A stretch of 64,000 nt of DNA. Origin: Sarcina sp. DSM 11001 (GTDB lineage Bacteria; Bacillota; Clostridia; Lachnospirales; Lachnospiraceae). Each line of letters starts with the position of its first letter. The first letter of the stretch is position 1. Made by a program: the position numbers and the translations under genes. The DNA lies in contig NZ_FNFZ01000006.1 in the NCBI RefSeq assembly GCF_900101015.1, positions 1-64,000 of the forward strand, in the 5' to 3' direction. The notes beneath the pieces were generated by a model. It ran no database searches. It was not told the origin of the DNA and saw only the letters and a program-made list of their open reading frames with translations. Shown here piece after piece: positions 35,601 through 44,081 of the stretch.

Positions 35601-35729
35601 TCTGAAAGGATCATGAAGGTGCTCGCAAAGCGGGGGTTCAGGGAAAAGAGGTGCAGGATCTGCGGCAGGCCGCTCCCCTGGAACCACCCCTACGGGATGT
35701 GCGGCCGCTGCTGGGACAAGAGGATGTGA
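32643..35729 (+). CDS. SUV3-like superfamily 2 RNA/DNA helicase with C-terminal zinc ribbon
   Basis: The protein has 1028 aa. Helicase motifs are in the C-terminal half: Walker A GPTNSGKTHDA (about 557), motif II VIDEAQMIADRSRGGAWTAA (about 631), motif III-like VCAAPEVEQ, and motifs V/VI VVVATDAIGMGMNLPI and EIRQIIGRAGRYG. These are strikingly like mitochondrial SUV3. The last residues (CRICGRPLPWNHPYG, CGRCW) form a four-Cys ribbon. The first 550 residues are unassigned, with coiled, Lys/Glu-rich stretches. The N-terminus is MKKKKKKK from an A-tract, a possible slippage site. It may act in RNA turnover (inference). Confidence 0.85.
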   Translation: MKKKKKKKSAAGIIEQSNPMPQNPAADLETYLKSRMNDLPCRDLIRNISVSESGDGKSLNVTIVPKCGEAVSLGTLKISLENVNGSLWKRKKKDAWAGLKGYRPKVDPKLSGRILEEANACLTAWREDHPFSDELRSDLFSQKAYGFLSPGKINTLRFLAGEKVLTGQRTEVLADAVHMEFNGIPYKAVCALPAGTIKFTLSKADFLLHQFELVRKEIRTKEAIGGYLTEKGIPGEVQYAGKPGTFCLLFDFALSREKETVTVGTAFRRIVMTAYRNARDRERQREEKLEKYLKTCPWYGTFVAQAVLTSLEENKKRLTRGQLVNLLRGVNVSADYVFGEYSGKYNLMPKSEVREVVDCLVRFGIVGEWRVHGEYQDYYTCFVTPEGKFFERLQSEAVPKKRPVTEQEYHLVLTAVREDIPRLEDKEKQKLLQAAVSMRSLFLTDPELILDCVEQMGEPAAEYLRDQYKNEETRTDKRILKLLLNAASGKGKEVPKNGLDAFRERNEKKRRKKEEEEKRDRELFQLVLTEIPDNYVDLYPAARLMHRKFVLHIGPTNSGKTHDAVQELMRADNGIYLAPLRLLAYEQYERLNRAECPCSLVTGEEQFLIDGARHQSSTIEMVSLKTRYEVAVIDEAQMIADRSRGGAWTAAIMGVCADTVYVCAAPEVEQRLVEIIKDCGDEYKVVHHRRMTPLEYEEEKFIFPDDVKPGDALIVFSRRNVHAVAAQLWKKHVSCSIIYGALPYDVRHKQAELFAAGKTDVVVATDAIGMGMNLPIRRVVLMETVKYDGFERRSLTYGEIRQIIGRAGRYGIYNVGYAAAADDGERVKKAVHKRLDPIGEAVIDFPETLLTVDATILELIKKWEQVIPAKGWCKESVEHMHRMAEMTEDLNAPKHLAYDFLTIPFEDENGELLQIWLDIFEKEVRGREYSIFDQAAAVELKSPSAADAIDALEQQHRVLDLYYALARKFQPLESTLEYIMEKKRVCSERIMKVLAKRGFREKRCRICGRPLPWNHPYGMCGRCWDKRM

Positions 35730-35743
35730 TCTTACAAAAAAGG

Positions 35744-36718
35744 TTACAAAGAAGGTTGCAAATAATGTGGCTCGAGTCCGCTGTTTTTGGCCTGGCTGCC
35801 TTTTTTCCGGACAGGATCAGGACAATACACAAGCTTCATGCCGGTGATGATAGAGGATGCCCGGATGCGGCCGATGCGGATGAGGTAGTCGATCTTGCAC
35901 CGGGCGGCGTAGCGGATGGGTTCCCGGTAGATGGGATTTGAGGGGAGCAGATCCAGGCCGTACATGACGGAATCGACGAAGTCATCGTATTCCTCCGGCC
36001 CGTTCAGCAGTTCCATGATCTCGTCGCAGATGCGATGATAGAGCCGTATATTCTGTTTCAGCAGACCGCGGATATCGCGCCCCTCGATGACTTCCATGTG
36101 CGCCAGGGCATAATAGGGATAAGGCTCTTCTGCAAGGAGGTTTTCTAATGTTCTGAACTGATCCTCCATGTATTCGCAGTAGGGCATGCGGGAATGTGCC
36201 GCGAGATAAGGCGAAAGAATGGTGTCACCGGCACAGAATACACCGTCCGGTGTGAGGAAGCCGAGATGGCCGATGGTATGGCCATAGAGCCTGTGGATGG
36301 CAAAAGTAGTCCCCATCAGAGTGATCTCAGTACTGTCCTCCGGAATCACCTCAACGGAAAAATCCGCTGTCTCCCGGATGCGCTCGAGTAGATCAGGCAG
36401 CAGATTCCCCAGATGAGCCGCCAGGTTCTCGATCGAGGCGACAGATTCGATCTCCGAGGGATTCGCAAAAAGGCGCGCCCCGAAAGCCTCAGCCAGTGCC
36501 CGGCTGTTCGCGATGTGGTCGACATGCAGATGGGTGTGGAGGACGGCATAGACAGAGACCCCATGCTCCCGAAGGAAGGGGATCAGTTCCGGGTCGGGAT
36601 CCGTACCGGAATCTATGAGGACGATGTTTTTTTCGTCCAGACGATAGGTCACTATGAGCGCCTGCCCGGAGAAAAAATAGCCTGTATTCCCTTTGATCTG
36701 ATGCCATTCACGGGGCAT
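35744..36718 (-). CDS. Metallo-beta-lactamase-fold hydrolase
   Basis: The protein has 324 aa. MBL motifs: VLIDSGTDPDPE, THLHVDHI (HxHxDH, di-metal site), RLYGHTIGHLGFL, FCAGDTI and, near residue 205, ALAHMEVIEG. The C-terminal 100 residues carry a helical add-on (LLKQNIRLYHRICDEIMELL and an RCKIDYLIRIGRIR segment). The family includes glyoxalase II-type and other hydrolases; the substrate is unknown. GGGAGG precedes the ATG. It is convergent with the helicase gene, 14 bp apart. Confidence 0.88.
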   Translation of the reverse strand: MPREWHQIKGNTGYFFSGQALIVTYRLDEKNIVLIDSGTDPDPELIPFLREHGVSVYAVLHTHLHVDHIANSRALAEAFGARLFANPSEIESVASIENLAAHLGNLLPDLLERIRETADFSVEVIPEDSTEITLMGTTFAIHRLYGHTIGHLGFLTPDGVFCAGDTILSPYLAAHSRMPYCEYMEDQFRTLENLLAEEPYPYYALAHMEVIEGRDIRGLLKQNIRLYHRICDEIMELLNGPEEYDDFVDSVMYGLDLLPSNPIYREPIRYAARCKIDYLIRIGRIRASSIITGMKLVYCPDPVRKKGSQAKNSGLEPHYLQPSL

Positions 36719-37005
36719 GCAGCCTCCCTTCAGCCTGAGTGTTTCAGACGCTCCTGATCATTTTATTTGCCGTATTTGTCTTTACCGGCTAAATGATGCG
36801 CTTTTGTGATATGCTTATTTTCGTAAAAATAATGCGGTAAAGATAATGATTTCAAGATTGTATTGTAAACCAGGCCAGCCAAAGATACAATGGTATTATC
36901 GTCTGTATACTGCCCCTTTCAGCGGGCGCGGGGATAAGGGAAGGAATTTGGACCGGCTTATAGCGCAAACCGTTTTACATCGTGAGAAGGAAGGTCTGAA
37001 GGAAT

Positions 37006-37602
37006 ATGGCCTATTGTGAAAACTGCGGCGCAAAGCTGCCGGAACAAAAAGAGGGACCGGGTCAGGAAAAACAGCCCGGAGAGGTGCATATCAAATGTCC
37101 CGCCTGCGGATATATCCGATGGAAAAATCCGGGGCCCTGCGTGTCGGTCCTGGTCGTCCGCGAAGGACGTGTCCTGCTGGGCCGCAGAACAGAAACGGAG
37201 ACGGATATCATGCCCGGAAAGTGGTGCCTTCCCTGCGGTTTTATTGAGTGGGGAGAGAGCTATTATGATGCGGCAAAACGGGAAGTCCTCGAGGAGACAG
37301 GCCTCACAATCCAGCCTGTCAGCATCATCAACGTAGTCACCAATCACTTTGGCCCGGGTACTTTCGGAGACCAGTACCCCGCAAAAAAATATGAGTCCCT
37401 TGTCGTAGTCCTTCTGGCTGTTCCTGTTTCAGGTGAGGAAAGGGCTGGAGATGATCTCACCGAGGTCGCATGGTTCCCTGCGGAAGGACCGCTCCCGGAA
37501 ATGGCTTTTCAGGCAGATCTGCATACCATCGGTCAATACAGGCGGTGCGGAGACCGGTTCGGAATCTTTTTTTCAGATACGGAGAATGTCTTTTGGGAAT
37601 GA
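37006..37602 (+). CDS. Nudix hydrolase with N-terminal zinc ribbon
   Basis: The protein has 198 aa. A zinc ribbon (CENCG near residue 4 and CPACG near 31) precedes the Nudix domain. The Nudix box runs from GFIEWGESYYDAAKR to EVLEETGL (about 84-106) with all catalytic Glu residues. The ribbon-Nudix layout resembles NudC-type or ADP-ribose pyrophosphatases. It would hydrolyse a nucleoside diphosphate derivative; the substrate is not decided. The start follows GAAGGA. Confidence 0.9.
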   Translation: MAYCENCGAKLPEQKEGPGQEKQPGEVHIKCPACGYIRWKNPGPCVSVLVVREGRVLLGRRTETETDIMPGKWCLPCGFIEWGESYYDAAKREVLEETGLTIQPVSIINVVTNHFGPGTFGDQYPAKKYESLVVVLLAVPVSGEERAGDDLTEVAWFPAEGPLPEMAFQADLHTIGQYRRCGDRFGIFFSDTENVFWE

Positions 37603-37709
37603 AGGGATCCGGGCCGGTGATTTCCAAAGGAAGATTTCTGTTTCAGACAGGGAAAAAATAGACGTAAAATTATGAAGTTATCTCTTTACAGTGCCTATGG
37701 AGTAAGAAG

Positions 37710-38009
37710 ATGGGAGAGGCCAAATCCCGCCCGGAGGGAAAACATTACACCTTTTTTCAGAATACGGAATGCGAGTTTTTCCCCTGTCATAAAACACAGG
37801 ATCCGTCCCGCTTTAACTGTCTGTTCTGTTACTGCCCGCTCTACGCATTGGGAAAAAGATGCGGCGGCAATTTCCGCTACACAGACCGCGGGAACAAAGA
37901 CTGTACAAACTGCCTGATCCCCCATGTGCCTGAAAATTACGAGCTGGTCACAAAGAAATATTCTGAGATCATGGAGGTCGTCCGCAGAGAGGACAGGAGA
38001 CTGCCCTGA
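37710..38009 (+). CDS. Cysteine-rich small-domain protein (cobalamin-associated type)
   Basis: The protein has 99 aa. Cysteines are arranged as NTECEFFPCH, FNCLFCYCPLY, GGNF and DCTNCLIPH. This is the pattern of the small Cys-rich domain often encoded near, or fused to, B12 biosynthesis genes (family knowledge). It probably binds a metal or Fe-S cluster. Its position 400 bp before the B12 riboswitch agrees with a link to cobalamin, but no role is established. GGAG lies 8 nt before the ATG. Confidence 0.8.
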   Translation: MGEAKSRPEGKHYTFFQNTECEFFPCHKTQDPSRFNCLFCYCPLYALGKRCGGNFRYTDRGNKDCTNCLIPHVPENYELVTKKYSEIMEVVRREDRRLP

Positions 38010-38268
38010 AGAGCCGCAGCCCCCGGATGTTCGGGGACGGAGGCGTCTCTCCGCTCCCGGCGAGGGGATTTTGGGTATCCTCCCTAATGACCCGGGGACA
38101 AAGGAGTACACCGGCAGGTCAGGGGACGGAGGGATAACCCGATAAAGATGCGAAAACGATAGTATTACAAGAACAAGTAAGACTGTTAATATTTAATAAA
38201 TTGAATATGTTTACAGGTGCCCGGTTTTCCCCGTGCAAAGCGTACGCGGCCTGAACTTCTTAAAGTCA
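38010..38268. other. Gene-free stretch with GGGGACGGAGG motifs
   Basis: No gene seen. GGGGACGGAGG occurs twice (near 38032 and 38123) and resembles the core of the GGGACGG repeats elsewhere. An AT-rich segment near 38190-38210 may hold the promoter for the riboswitch transcript, but no box is convincing. Confidence 0.4.
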
Positions 38269-38271
38269 TTG

Positions 38272-38390
38272 CAGGGTCATTGAAGGATCATTGCAGGGTC
38301 ATTGAAGGATCATTGGAGGATCGATCGTTGCAGGATCGTTGAAGGATCATGGGAGGATCATTGCAAGGATCATTGCAGAATCATCACAGG
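38272..38390. repeat. Degenerate 11-13-nt tandem array
   Basis: About ten units resembling GGATCATTGCAG / GGATCATTGAA run continuously up to the cobalamin riboswitch. There are no unique spacers, so it is not CRISPR. Confidence 0.75.
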
Positions 38391-38419
38391 ATAAGCAGGT
38401 TCATGTTCAGGGCGGGGGA

Positions 38420-38690
38420 AAAGAGGGTGAAAAGGGAAACGGGTGAGAGTCCCGTGCTGTCCCGCAACTGTGAAATGGTTGTTTTTTCGATTATGCCACT
38501 GGCGGAAATTCTGCCGGGAAGGGGAAAAAACAGACCGGACCTTTCAGCGTGTGAAAGCATATTGAATTTTAAACCGGATATAGCAGAAGGCAGTTCAGAA
38601 CTGAATCCGTCTCTGCTATCCGGTCTCAAAGAAAATGCTGAACAGGTTTGGAAGCCATGAGCCAGGAGACCTGCCTGTAAACGGTCGTCT
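38420..38690 (+). promoter_or_regulatory. Cobalamin (B12) riboswitch
   Basis: Conserved core pieces occur in order: AAAGGGAAACGGGTGAGAGT, CCCGTGCTGTCCCGCAACTGT, the B12 box GCCACTG (38495-38501), and the closing GAGCCAGGAGACCTGCC (about 38659). A large peripheral stem near 38572-38625 pairs ACCGGATATAGCAGA with TCTGCTATCCGGT. It precedes the cobaltochelatase lipoprotein gene, so adenosylcobalamin should repress it. A GGGGCA/TGCCCC hairpin near 38735 may be part of the expression platform. Confidence 0.93.
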
Positions 38691-38970
38691 ATGGTTACGG
38701 AGTATGACCGGAGGACGTGTGGAATGATCAGGGGCAGGTATGCCCCTCCTTTCCGTGTGCTGCCGGGACATGCCCTGTGTTCGCATAGACCTGTTTATCG
38801 GTAAAGATCCTGAGAGAGTTCTGAATGGATTTATACCGGAGACAGGACAGCGCTTTACTCATGACTATTTGCACAGGAGCGCCGCAAACAGTCCATGCAG
38901 CATAGAGAACGCCATTACTTACAGCGTGTTGTTATTCTATTTCAAGAGCGTTCCGGAAGGGAGTTTTTTT

Positions 38971-40779
38971 ATGAATAAGAAGTTGGCGGCAATCGTACTT
39001 GCGGCTGTGCTGGCAGGTTCTATGATCGCCGGCTGCGGAAGCAGTTCGGGAGGCGGTACAGCCTCTTCGGGATCCGGAGAGCCGGCAGCCGCAGAAGCGG
39101 AAGCTGAAACCGGAGGAGAAACGGAGGAGGAAACTCAGACTGTCGATGCAATCGATACTTCCGCTGCAGCAGTGGAAGATGTTGCGGAAACGGCTGCTTC
39201 TGTGGAAGCGGCGACAACAGTATCTGAAGCTGCCTCAACAGCTGCATCCTCAGCGGCGGAAACGGCAGTGGAGACTGACCCTGTGGCGCAGGCTGCTGCG
39301 CTGATCGACGCGATCTATGTACAGGAACGCACAGAGACAACGGACGCGGACATCGAGGCCGCCCGCAATGCCTGGAACGCGCTGACCGATGAGCAGAAGG
39401 CTCTGGTGGAAGGCGAAGACGCGGATCCCGATTACTTTGGCCGCGACACGGGCGACGCGTCCCTGGATGATCCCCGCAACGGAGATGAGATCGGCGAGAA
39501 CGAGCTCCTGGTCGTGAGCTTCGGCACCTCTTTCAATGAAAGCCGCGCAGAGGACATCGGCGGTATCGAAAAGGCACTTCAGGAAGCAAATCCTGACTGG
39601 TCCGTCCGCAGAGCATTTACAGCTCAGATCATCATCAACCATGTGCAGGCCAGAGACGAGGAAGTGATCGACAATGTCGACCAGGCACTGGCGCGCGCGA
39701 AAGCAAACGGAGTGAAAAATCTTGTCGTCCAGCCCACTCATCTCATGCATGGAGCGGAGTATGATGAACTGATGGCCGCTCTGAAGGCCGTGGAGGGTGA
39801 TTTTGAGACCATCCGTGTGGCGGAGCCCCTTCTGGGCCAGGTCGGTGAAGACGCATCTGTCATTAATGAAGACAAGGCCATTGTTGCCCAGGCTGTCGCA
39901 GCCACTGCAGCCGCGGAAGCAGGCTATGAGGGTGAAGATACCGCCGCAGCTCTTGCAGCAGCCGCAGAGGATGGCACTGCTTTTGTTTTTATGGGCCACG
40001 GCACCGCTCATGTCGCCAAGGTCTCCTACAGTCAGATGCAGACACAGATGAATGAACTGGGCTACAACAATGTCTTTATCGGCACCGTAGAGGGTGAGCC
40101 GGAGGAGACTGCCTGTGATCAGATCATCGAGAAGGTCAAGGCAGCCGGCTTTAAAAAGGTCATACTTCGGCCTCTGATGGTCGTGGCCGGCGACCATGCA
40201 AACAATGACATGGCTGGCGACGAGGAGGATTCTTGGAAGAGCATGTTCATGGCGGATGGAAGCTTTGATCAGGTCGACTGCCAGGTCGAAGGCCTCGGCC
40301 GCATCCCCGAGATACAGGCTCTTTATGCAGCCCACACAGCAGCCGCTCTCGCTTCTGATCCCACAGCCGGAACAGCTGTTTCCGGTGCGGCGGAAGACGC
40401 GGGCGCAGCCCTGGAGGACGGCACTTACACAGCAACCTTCACTACTGACGGCAGCATGTTCCATGTCAATGAAGCCTATGACAACAAGGGGACACTTACT
40501 GTCGCGGACGGGCAGATGACGATCCACGTCAGCCTTGTTTCCAAAAAGATCGTCAACCTCTTTTTGGGTACTGCTGAGGAGGCCCAGGCGGAAGGCGCTG
40601 CCCTCCTCGAGCCCACGACCGATTCTGTCGAGTACGCGGACGGAACAACGGATGAAGTCTATGGCTTTGACATTCCCGTGCCCGCCATTGGTGAGGAATT
40701 TGACTGCGCTCTTGTCGGCGAAAAGGGGAAATGGTATGACCATAAGGTCATGGTGACAGATCCCGTGAAGGCGGAATAA
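38971..40779 (+). CDS. cbiK: Exported CbiK-type sirohydrochlorin cobaltochelatase lipoprotein with C-terminal domain
   Basis: The protein has 602 aa from ATG 38971; the frame is open further upstream, but this start gives a lipoprotein signal with AGC (Cys22). An Ala/Glu-rich linker (30-90) leads to the CbiK domain: LLVVSFGTSFNESR, THLMHGAEYDEL and FMGHGTAHVAKVSY supply the His residues expected at the metal site. From about residue 490 a separate C-terminal domain (GTYTATFTTDGSMFHVN, SLVSKKIVNLFLGTAEEA) is found on other Firmicutes lipoproteins; its role is unknown. Surface location suggests metal or tetrapyrrole handling outside the cell. B12 riboswitch-controlled, with its own terminator. 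Confidence 0.88.
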   Translation: MNKKLAAIVLAAVLAGSMIAGCGSSSGGGTASSGSGEPAAAEAEAETGGETEEETQTVDAIDTSAAAVEDVAETAASVEAATTVSEAASTAASSAAETAVETDPVAQAAALIDAIYVQERTETTDADIEAARNAWNALTDEQKALVEGEDADPDYFGRDTGDASLDDPRNGDEIGENELLVVSFGTSFNESRAEDIGGIEKALQEANPDWSVRRAFTAQIIINHVQARDEEVIDNVDQALARAKANGVKNLVVQPTHLMHGAEYDELMAALKAVEGDFETIRVAEPLLGQVGEDASVINEDKAIVAQAVAATAAAEAGYEGEDTAAALAAAAEDGTAFVFMGHGTAHVAKVSYSQMQTQMNELGYNNVFIGTVEGEPEETACDQIIEKVKAAGFKKVILRPLMVVAGDHANNDMAGDEEDSWKSMFMADGSFDQVDCQVEGLGRIPEIQALYAAHTAAALASDPTAGTAVSGAAEDAGAALEDGTYTATFTTDGSMFHVNEAYDNKGTLTVADGQMTIHVSLVSKKIVNLFLGTAEEAQAEGAALLEPTTDSVEYADGTTDEVYGFDIPVPAIGEEFDCALVGEKGKWYDHKVMVTDPVKAE

Positions 40780-40873
40780 TGTGAAAGCGGAATGAAAATG
40801 ACATGACGGTATGAGCGGATGTTCTGGTTTTGTCATGTCCTGGCTGGAATAAAGGATAAGCAGCTGGAATTTA

Positions 40874-40917
40874 CAGGGGTGTTCCGGATGCACTGCATCT
40901 GGAACACCCCTTTATTA
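40874..40917 (+). terminator. Terminator after cbiK
   Basis: GGGGTGTTCCGGATGCA pairs with TGCATCTGGAACACCCC and is followed by TTTATT. It separates cbiK from cobT, so the remaining cobalamin genes may have another promoter or depend on read-through. Confidence 0.85.
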
Positions 40918-40960
40918 GGCTGACGAGATCTTTAAAGTCGAAGAAAGGACATTTGGTCCG

Positions 40961-41060
40961 GAGAGCAATCTTTTGATCCGGAGAACAATCTTTTGATCCG
41001 GAGAACAATCTTTTGATCCGGAGAACAATCTTTTGGTTCGGAGAGCAATCTTTTGGTCTG
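40961..41060. repeat. 20-nt tandem repeat, five copies
   Basis: The unit GAGAACAATCTTTTGATCCG repeats exactly every 20 nt from 40961. The array fills the gap between the cbiK terminator and cobT. Confidence 0.9.
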
Positions 41061-41137
41061 AAGAGCCGGAGATTTATTCAGGAAAGAACTGGTCGATCCG
41101 GATCAAAATCATTTAGGTATCTTGCTTGGAGGAAATA

Positions 41138-42307
41138 ATGATCGATATTGCCGAACGGCTGGAAGACGGTCTGCTCCGGTCTGCACTCCGCGGGATCCGT
41201 CCCGCGGATGAAGAGGCGGCAGCCCGGTGCCGGGCGCGTTGGAACTGCATCGCCAAGCCGCTCTACGGGCTGGGCGTGCTGGAGGATCTGGTCGTGCGGA
41301 TCGCCGCCGCACAGGGAACGGATCAGGTGGATATCTCCCGAAAGGGGCTGGTCGTTTTCTGCGCGGACAACGGTGTTGTCGACGAGGGTGTGAGCCAGAC
41401 CGGACAGGAAGTGACAGCCATCGTGGCGGAAAATTTCATCGACGGGAAGTCCTGCGCCGCGATCATGTGTAAGCGGGCAGGTGCCGATCTGTACCCTGTT
41501 GATGTGGGCATTGCGGTTGACACGCCGCGCGTGGAGAAGAGGAAGTGCAGGCGGGGCACAGCCAATATGACAAAGGGTCCCGCTATGACGCGCGAAGAGG
41601 CCGTTTTCGCAATTGAGGCGGGCATCTCTAAGGCTCAGGAACTGGAGGAAGCCGGCTATCGGATCCTGGCGGCAGGTGAGATGGGGATCGGAAACACCAC
41701 GACCAGCGCTGCCGTCACGGCGGTGCTTCTGGGGATGGATCCGGCAGAGGTGACCGGCCGGGGCGCCGGCCTTTCTGATGAAGGTTTGCGAAAAAAAACC
41801 GATGCCATCCGCCGTGCCATCGACATCAATCGGCCGGATCCGGAGGACCCGCTGGGCGTCCTGTCAAAAGTGGGCGGCTTTGATATCGCGGCCCTGACCG
41901 GCCTGTTTCTGGGAGGGGCATCCCTCCGCGTGCCGGTCGTTATTGACGGGGTTATCTCCGCTGTGGCTGCCCTTATCGCCGCGCGTCTGGAGCCTTCCTG
42001 CCGGGATTACATGCTGCCCTCACACATATCAGGGGAACCCGCCGCGATGGCTGTGATGACTGCCCTTGGATTGATACAGGAAGAACAGGAAACAGAACAG
42101 GGGAAATTGTTCCGGGAAAAAGAATTCGGGAAAAAGGGACCGGGCCCCGCTGTTTCTCCAATTCTGCATGCGGGTATGCACCTCGGGGAAGGCACCGGTG
42201 CTGTCGCCCTGTTTCCCCTGCTTGACATGGCTGTCGACATTTATTACAAAATGGATACTTTCGAAGGAATCGCGGTGGAGCAGTACAGAGACTACGATGC
42301 GGAATAA
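41138..42307 (+). CDS. cobT: Nicotinate-nucleotide:dimethylbenzimidazole phosphoribosyltransferase
   Basis: The protein has 389 aa. ATG 41138 is used (GGAGGA at 41128-41133); a TTG four codons upstream would overlap the site. It activates the lower-ligand base as its alpha-ribotide. Motifs: KPLYGLGVLEDL, VVFCADNGVVDEGVSQTG, AGEMGIGNTTTSAA, GRGAGLSDEGL and LPSHISGEPAAM with the catalytic Glu. A C-terminal region (EEQETEQGKLFREKEFGKKG) is a low-complexity insert in the last helical part. First gene of the cobTQ-cbiC... unit; cobQ starts 28 bp later. Confidence 0.95.
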   Translation: MIDIAERLEDGLLRSALRGIRPADEEAAARCRARWNCIAKPLYGLGVLEDLVVRIAAAQGTDQVDISRKGLVVFCADNGVVDEGVSQTGQEVTAIVAENFIDGKSCAAIMCKRAGADLYPVDVGIAVDTPRVEKRKCRRGTANMTKGPAMTREEAVFAIEAGISKAQELEEAGYRILAAGEMGIGNTTTSAAVTAVLLGMDPAEVTGRGAGLSDEGLRKKTDAIRRAIDINRPDPEDPLGVLSKVGGFDIAALTGLFLGGASLRVPVVIDGVISAVAALIAARLEPSCRDYMLPSHISGEPAAMAVMTALGLIQEEQETEQGKLFREKEFGKKGPGPAVSPILHAGMHLGEGTGAVALFPLLDMAVDIYYKMDTFEGIAVEQYRDYDAE

Positions 42308-42335
42308 TAAAAAACGATAAAAAACAGGTGCTTTT

Positions 42336-44081
42336 ATGGCAAAGTCGATCATGATCCAGGGGACGATGTCTAATGCCGGCAAGAGCCTGCTGGCAGCCGG
42401 CCTGTGCCGGATCTTCCGGCAGGACGGATACAGGACAGCCCCTTTTAAATCCCAGAATATGGCGCTCAATTCCTTCATCACCCGGGAAGGGCTGGAGATG
42501 GGCAGGGCCCAGGTCATGCAGGCGGAGGCGGCAGGGATCGTCCCGGATGTCCGGATGAATCCGGTGCTGCTAAAGCCTACGACGGATACGGGCTCCCAGG
42601 TCATTGTGCGCGGCGAGGTGCTGGGCCACATGGATGCCCGTCGTTATTTTGCTTATAAAAAAGGCCTGATGCCCATGATATTGGAGGCTTACCGGTCTCT
42701 GTCCGAGGAATATGATATTATCGTGATCGAGGGTGCCGGCAGCCCGGCGGAGATCAATCTAAAGAGCGATGATATCGTCAACATGGGTCTCGCAAAGGCA
42801 GTCGGAGCTCCGGTTCTCCTGGTGGGTGATATCGACCGCGGGGGTGTTTTCGCTCAGCTGCTGGGCACGCACATGCTCCTGGAACCAGACGAACAGGCTC
42901 TGCTGAAGGGCTTTATCATCAACAAGTTCCGCGGTGACAAAACGATCCTGGACCCTGGCGTCCGGATGCTTGAGGAGCGTGGAGGCGTACCCGTGGTCGG
43001 CGTGGTGCCCTACATGCAGCTTGACCTGGATGACGAGGATTCCCTCTCTCCGCAGCTGGAGCAGACGAACCGTCCTTCAGCAGGAAAGCCCGTTGAGATC
43101 GCGGTCATCCGCCTGCCGCATCTATCTAATTTCACGGATCTTAATGTATTTTTGAGGATTCCTGAAGTGGATCTCCGTTACGTGTCGCGTCCCGGGGCTC
43201 TCGGGGATCCGGACATGGTCATCCTTCCGGGCACGAAAAATACGATCGAAGATCTGCTGTGGCTTAAAGAAAGTGGAATGGCCTCCGCTATCGATGCTCT
43301 GCGGCAGATGGGCCGCCTGATTTTTGGAATCTGCGGCGGCTTCCAGATGCTTGGACGAAGAGTCAGCGACCCGGAGGGTATGGAGACAGGAAAAGCAGGT
43401 GCGTCCGTGGACGGACTCGGTTTTCTGGATGCGGATACTGTTTTTTTTACAGAAAAAAGACGCACCCGTGTCAGCGGAATCATCGGCAATCTGTCCGGCA
43501 TCCTGAGCACACTCAATGGTATGGCAGTCGTTGGGTATGAGATCCATATGGGACAGACCGGGACTAATGCTGCTGATCTGGACTATGGAGAGGCGGCTTC
43601 CGGAAGCTCTGTATTATCCGGGAAAGAATCAGGGACATTGACCTTTGCATTACCAGGAAAATCATCAGGGACACTGTCCGGGAAATTCTCAGAGACAGAA
43701 AAACCAGAGACAGAAAAACCAGAGACGGATTCAGAAAAAACAACTGGTTTTGCAGTGATCACAGACCAGCGCACAGGACAGACGACAGTTGACGGACTGG
43801 CCTGCGGGAATGTCTGCGGCACCTATATCCATGGTGTCTTTGACGCCCCCGGCATCGCCCGGAGGATCGTCCGGACTCTGGGAGATTTAAAGGGCCTGGA
43901 TATAGCGGCAGGCAATGACGCGGAAATTTGGGAGGGCACTGCTCCTGACAATGAAGATGGGGAACATCCCGACAAGTACAAAGAAGCACAGTATGATGCG
44001 CTGGCGGATACGCTCCGTTTACACCTGGACATGGAGAAAATCTACCGGATTCTGGAGGAAGGAGCCGCATTCAGGATATGA
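42336..44081 (+). CDS. cobQ: Cobyric acid synthase
   Basis: The protein has 581 aa, against about 500 for CobQ/CbiP. It amidates four side chains of adenosylcobyrinic a,c-diamide using glutamine and ATP. Motifs: N-terminal P-loop [28 protein letters not shown], and the class I glutaminase with [11 protein letters not shown] (Cys) and [10 protein letters not shown] (His). About 45 residues between DLDYGEAAS and GFAVITDQ (about 421-470) are Ser/Gly/Glu/Lys-rich with ETEKP repeats and look like a repeat-derived insert. The stop overlaps cbiC by 4 bp. Confidence 0.95.
   Translation: MAKSIMIQGTMSNAGKSLLAAGLCRIFRQDGYRTAPFKSQNMALNSFITREGLEMGRAQVMQAEAAGIVPDVRMNPVLLKPTTDTGSQVIVRGEVLGHMDARRYFAYKKGLMPMILEAYRSLSEEYDIIVIEGAGSPAEINLKSDDIVNMGLAKAVGAPVLLVGDIDRGGVFAQLLGTHMLLEPDEQALLKGFIINKFRGDKTILDPGVRMLEERGGVPVVGVVPYMQLDLDDEDSLSPQLEQTNRPSAGKPVEIAVIRLPHLSNFTDLNVFLRIPEVDLRYVSRPGALGDPDMVILPGTKNTIEDLLWLKESGMASAIDALRQMGRLIFGICGGFQMLGRRVSDPEGMETGKAGASVDGLGFLDADTVFFTEKRRTRVSGIIGNLSGILSTLNGMAVVGYEIHMGQTGTNAADLDYGEAASGSSVLSGKESGTLTFALPGKSSGTLSGKFSETEKPETEKPETDSEKTTGFAVITDQRTGQTTVDGLACGNVCGTYIHGVFDAPGIARRIVRTLGDLKGLDIAAGNDAEIWEGTAPDNEDGEHPDKYKEAQYDALADTLRLHLDMEKIYRILEEGAAFRI

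Noticed and set aside
38272-38390. Possible CRISPR array
   Set aside because: Units of 11-13 nt are contiguous and degenerate, without spacers or cas genes.
38740-38970. Upstream in-frame extension of cbiK
   Set aside because: It has a Cys-rich, unconserved sequence overlapping the riboswitch expression platform; ATG 38971 gives a proper lipoprotein signal.
39250-40893. 547-codon minus-strand frame opposite cbiK
   Set aside because: Antisense shadow; cbiK has conserved motifs, a lipobox and an upstream riboswitch.
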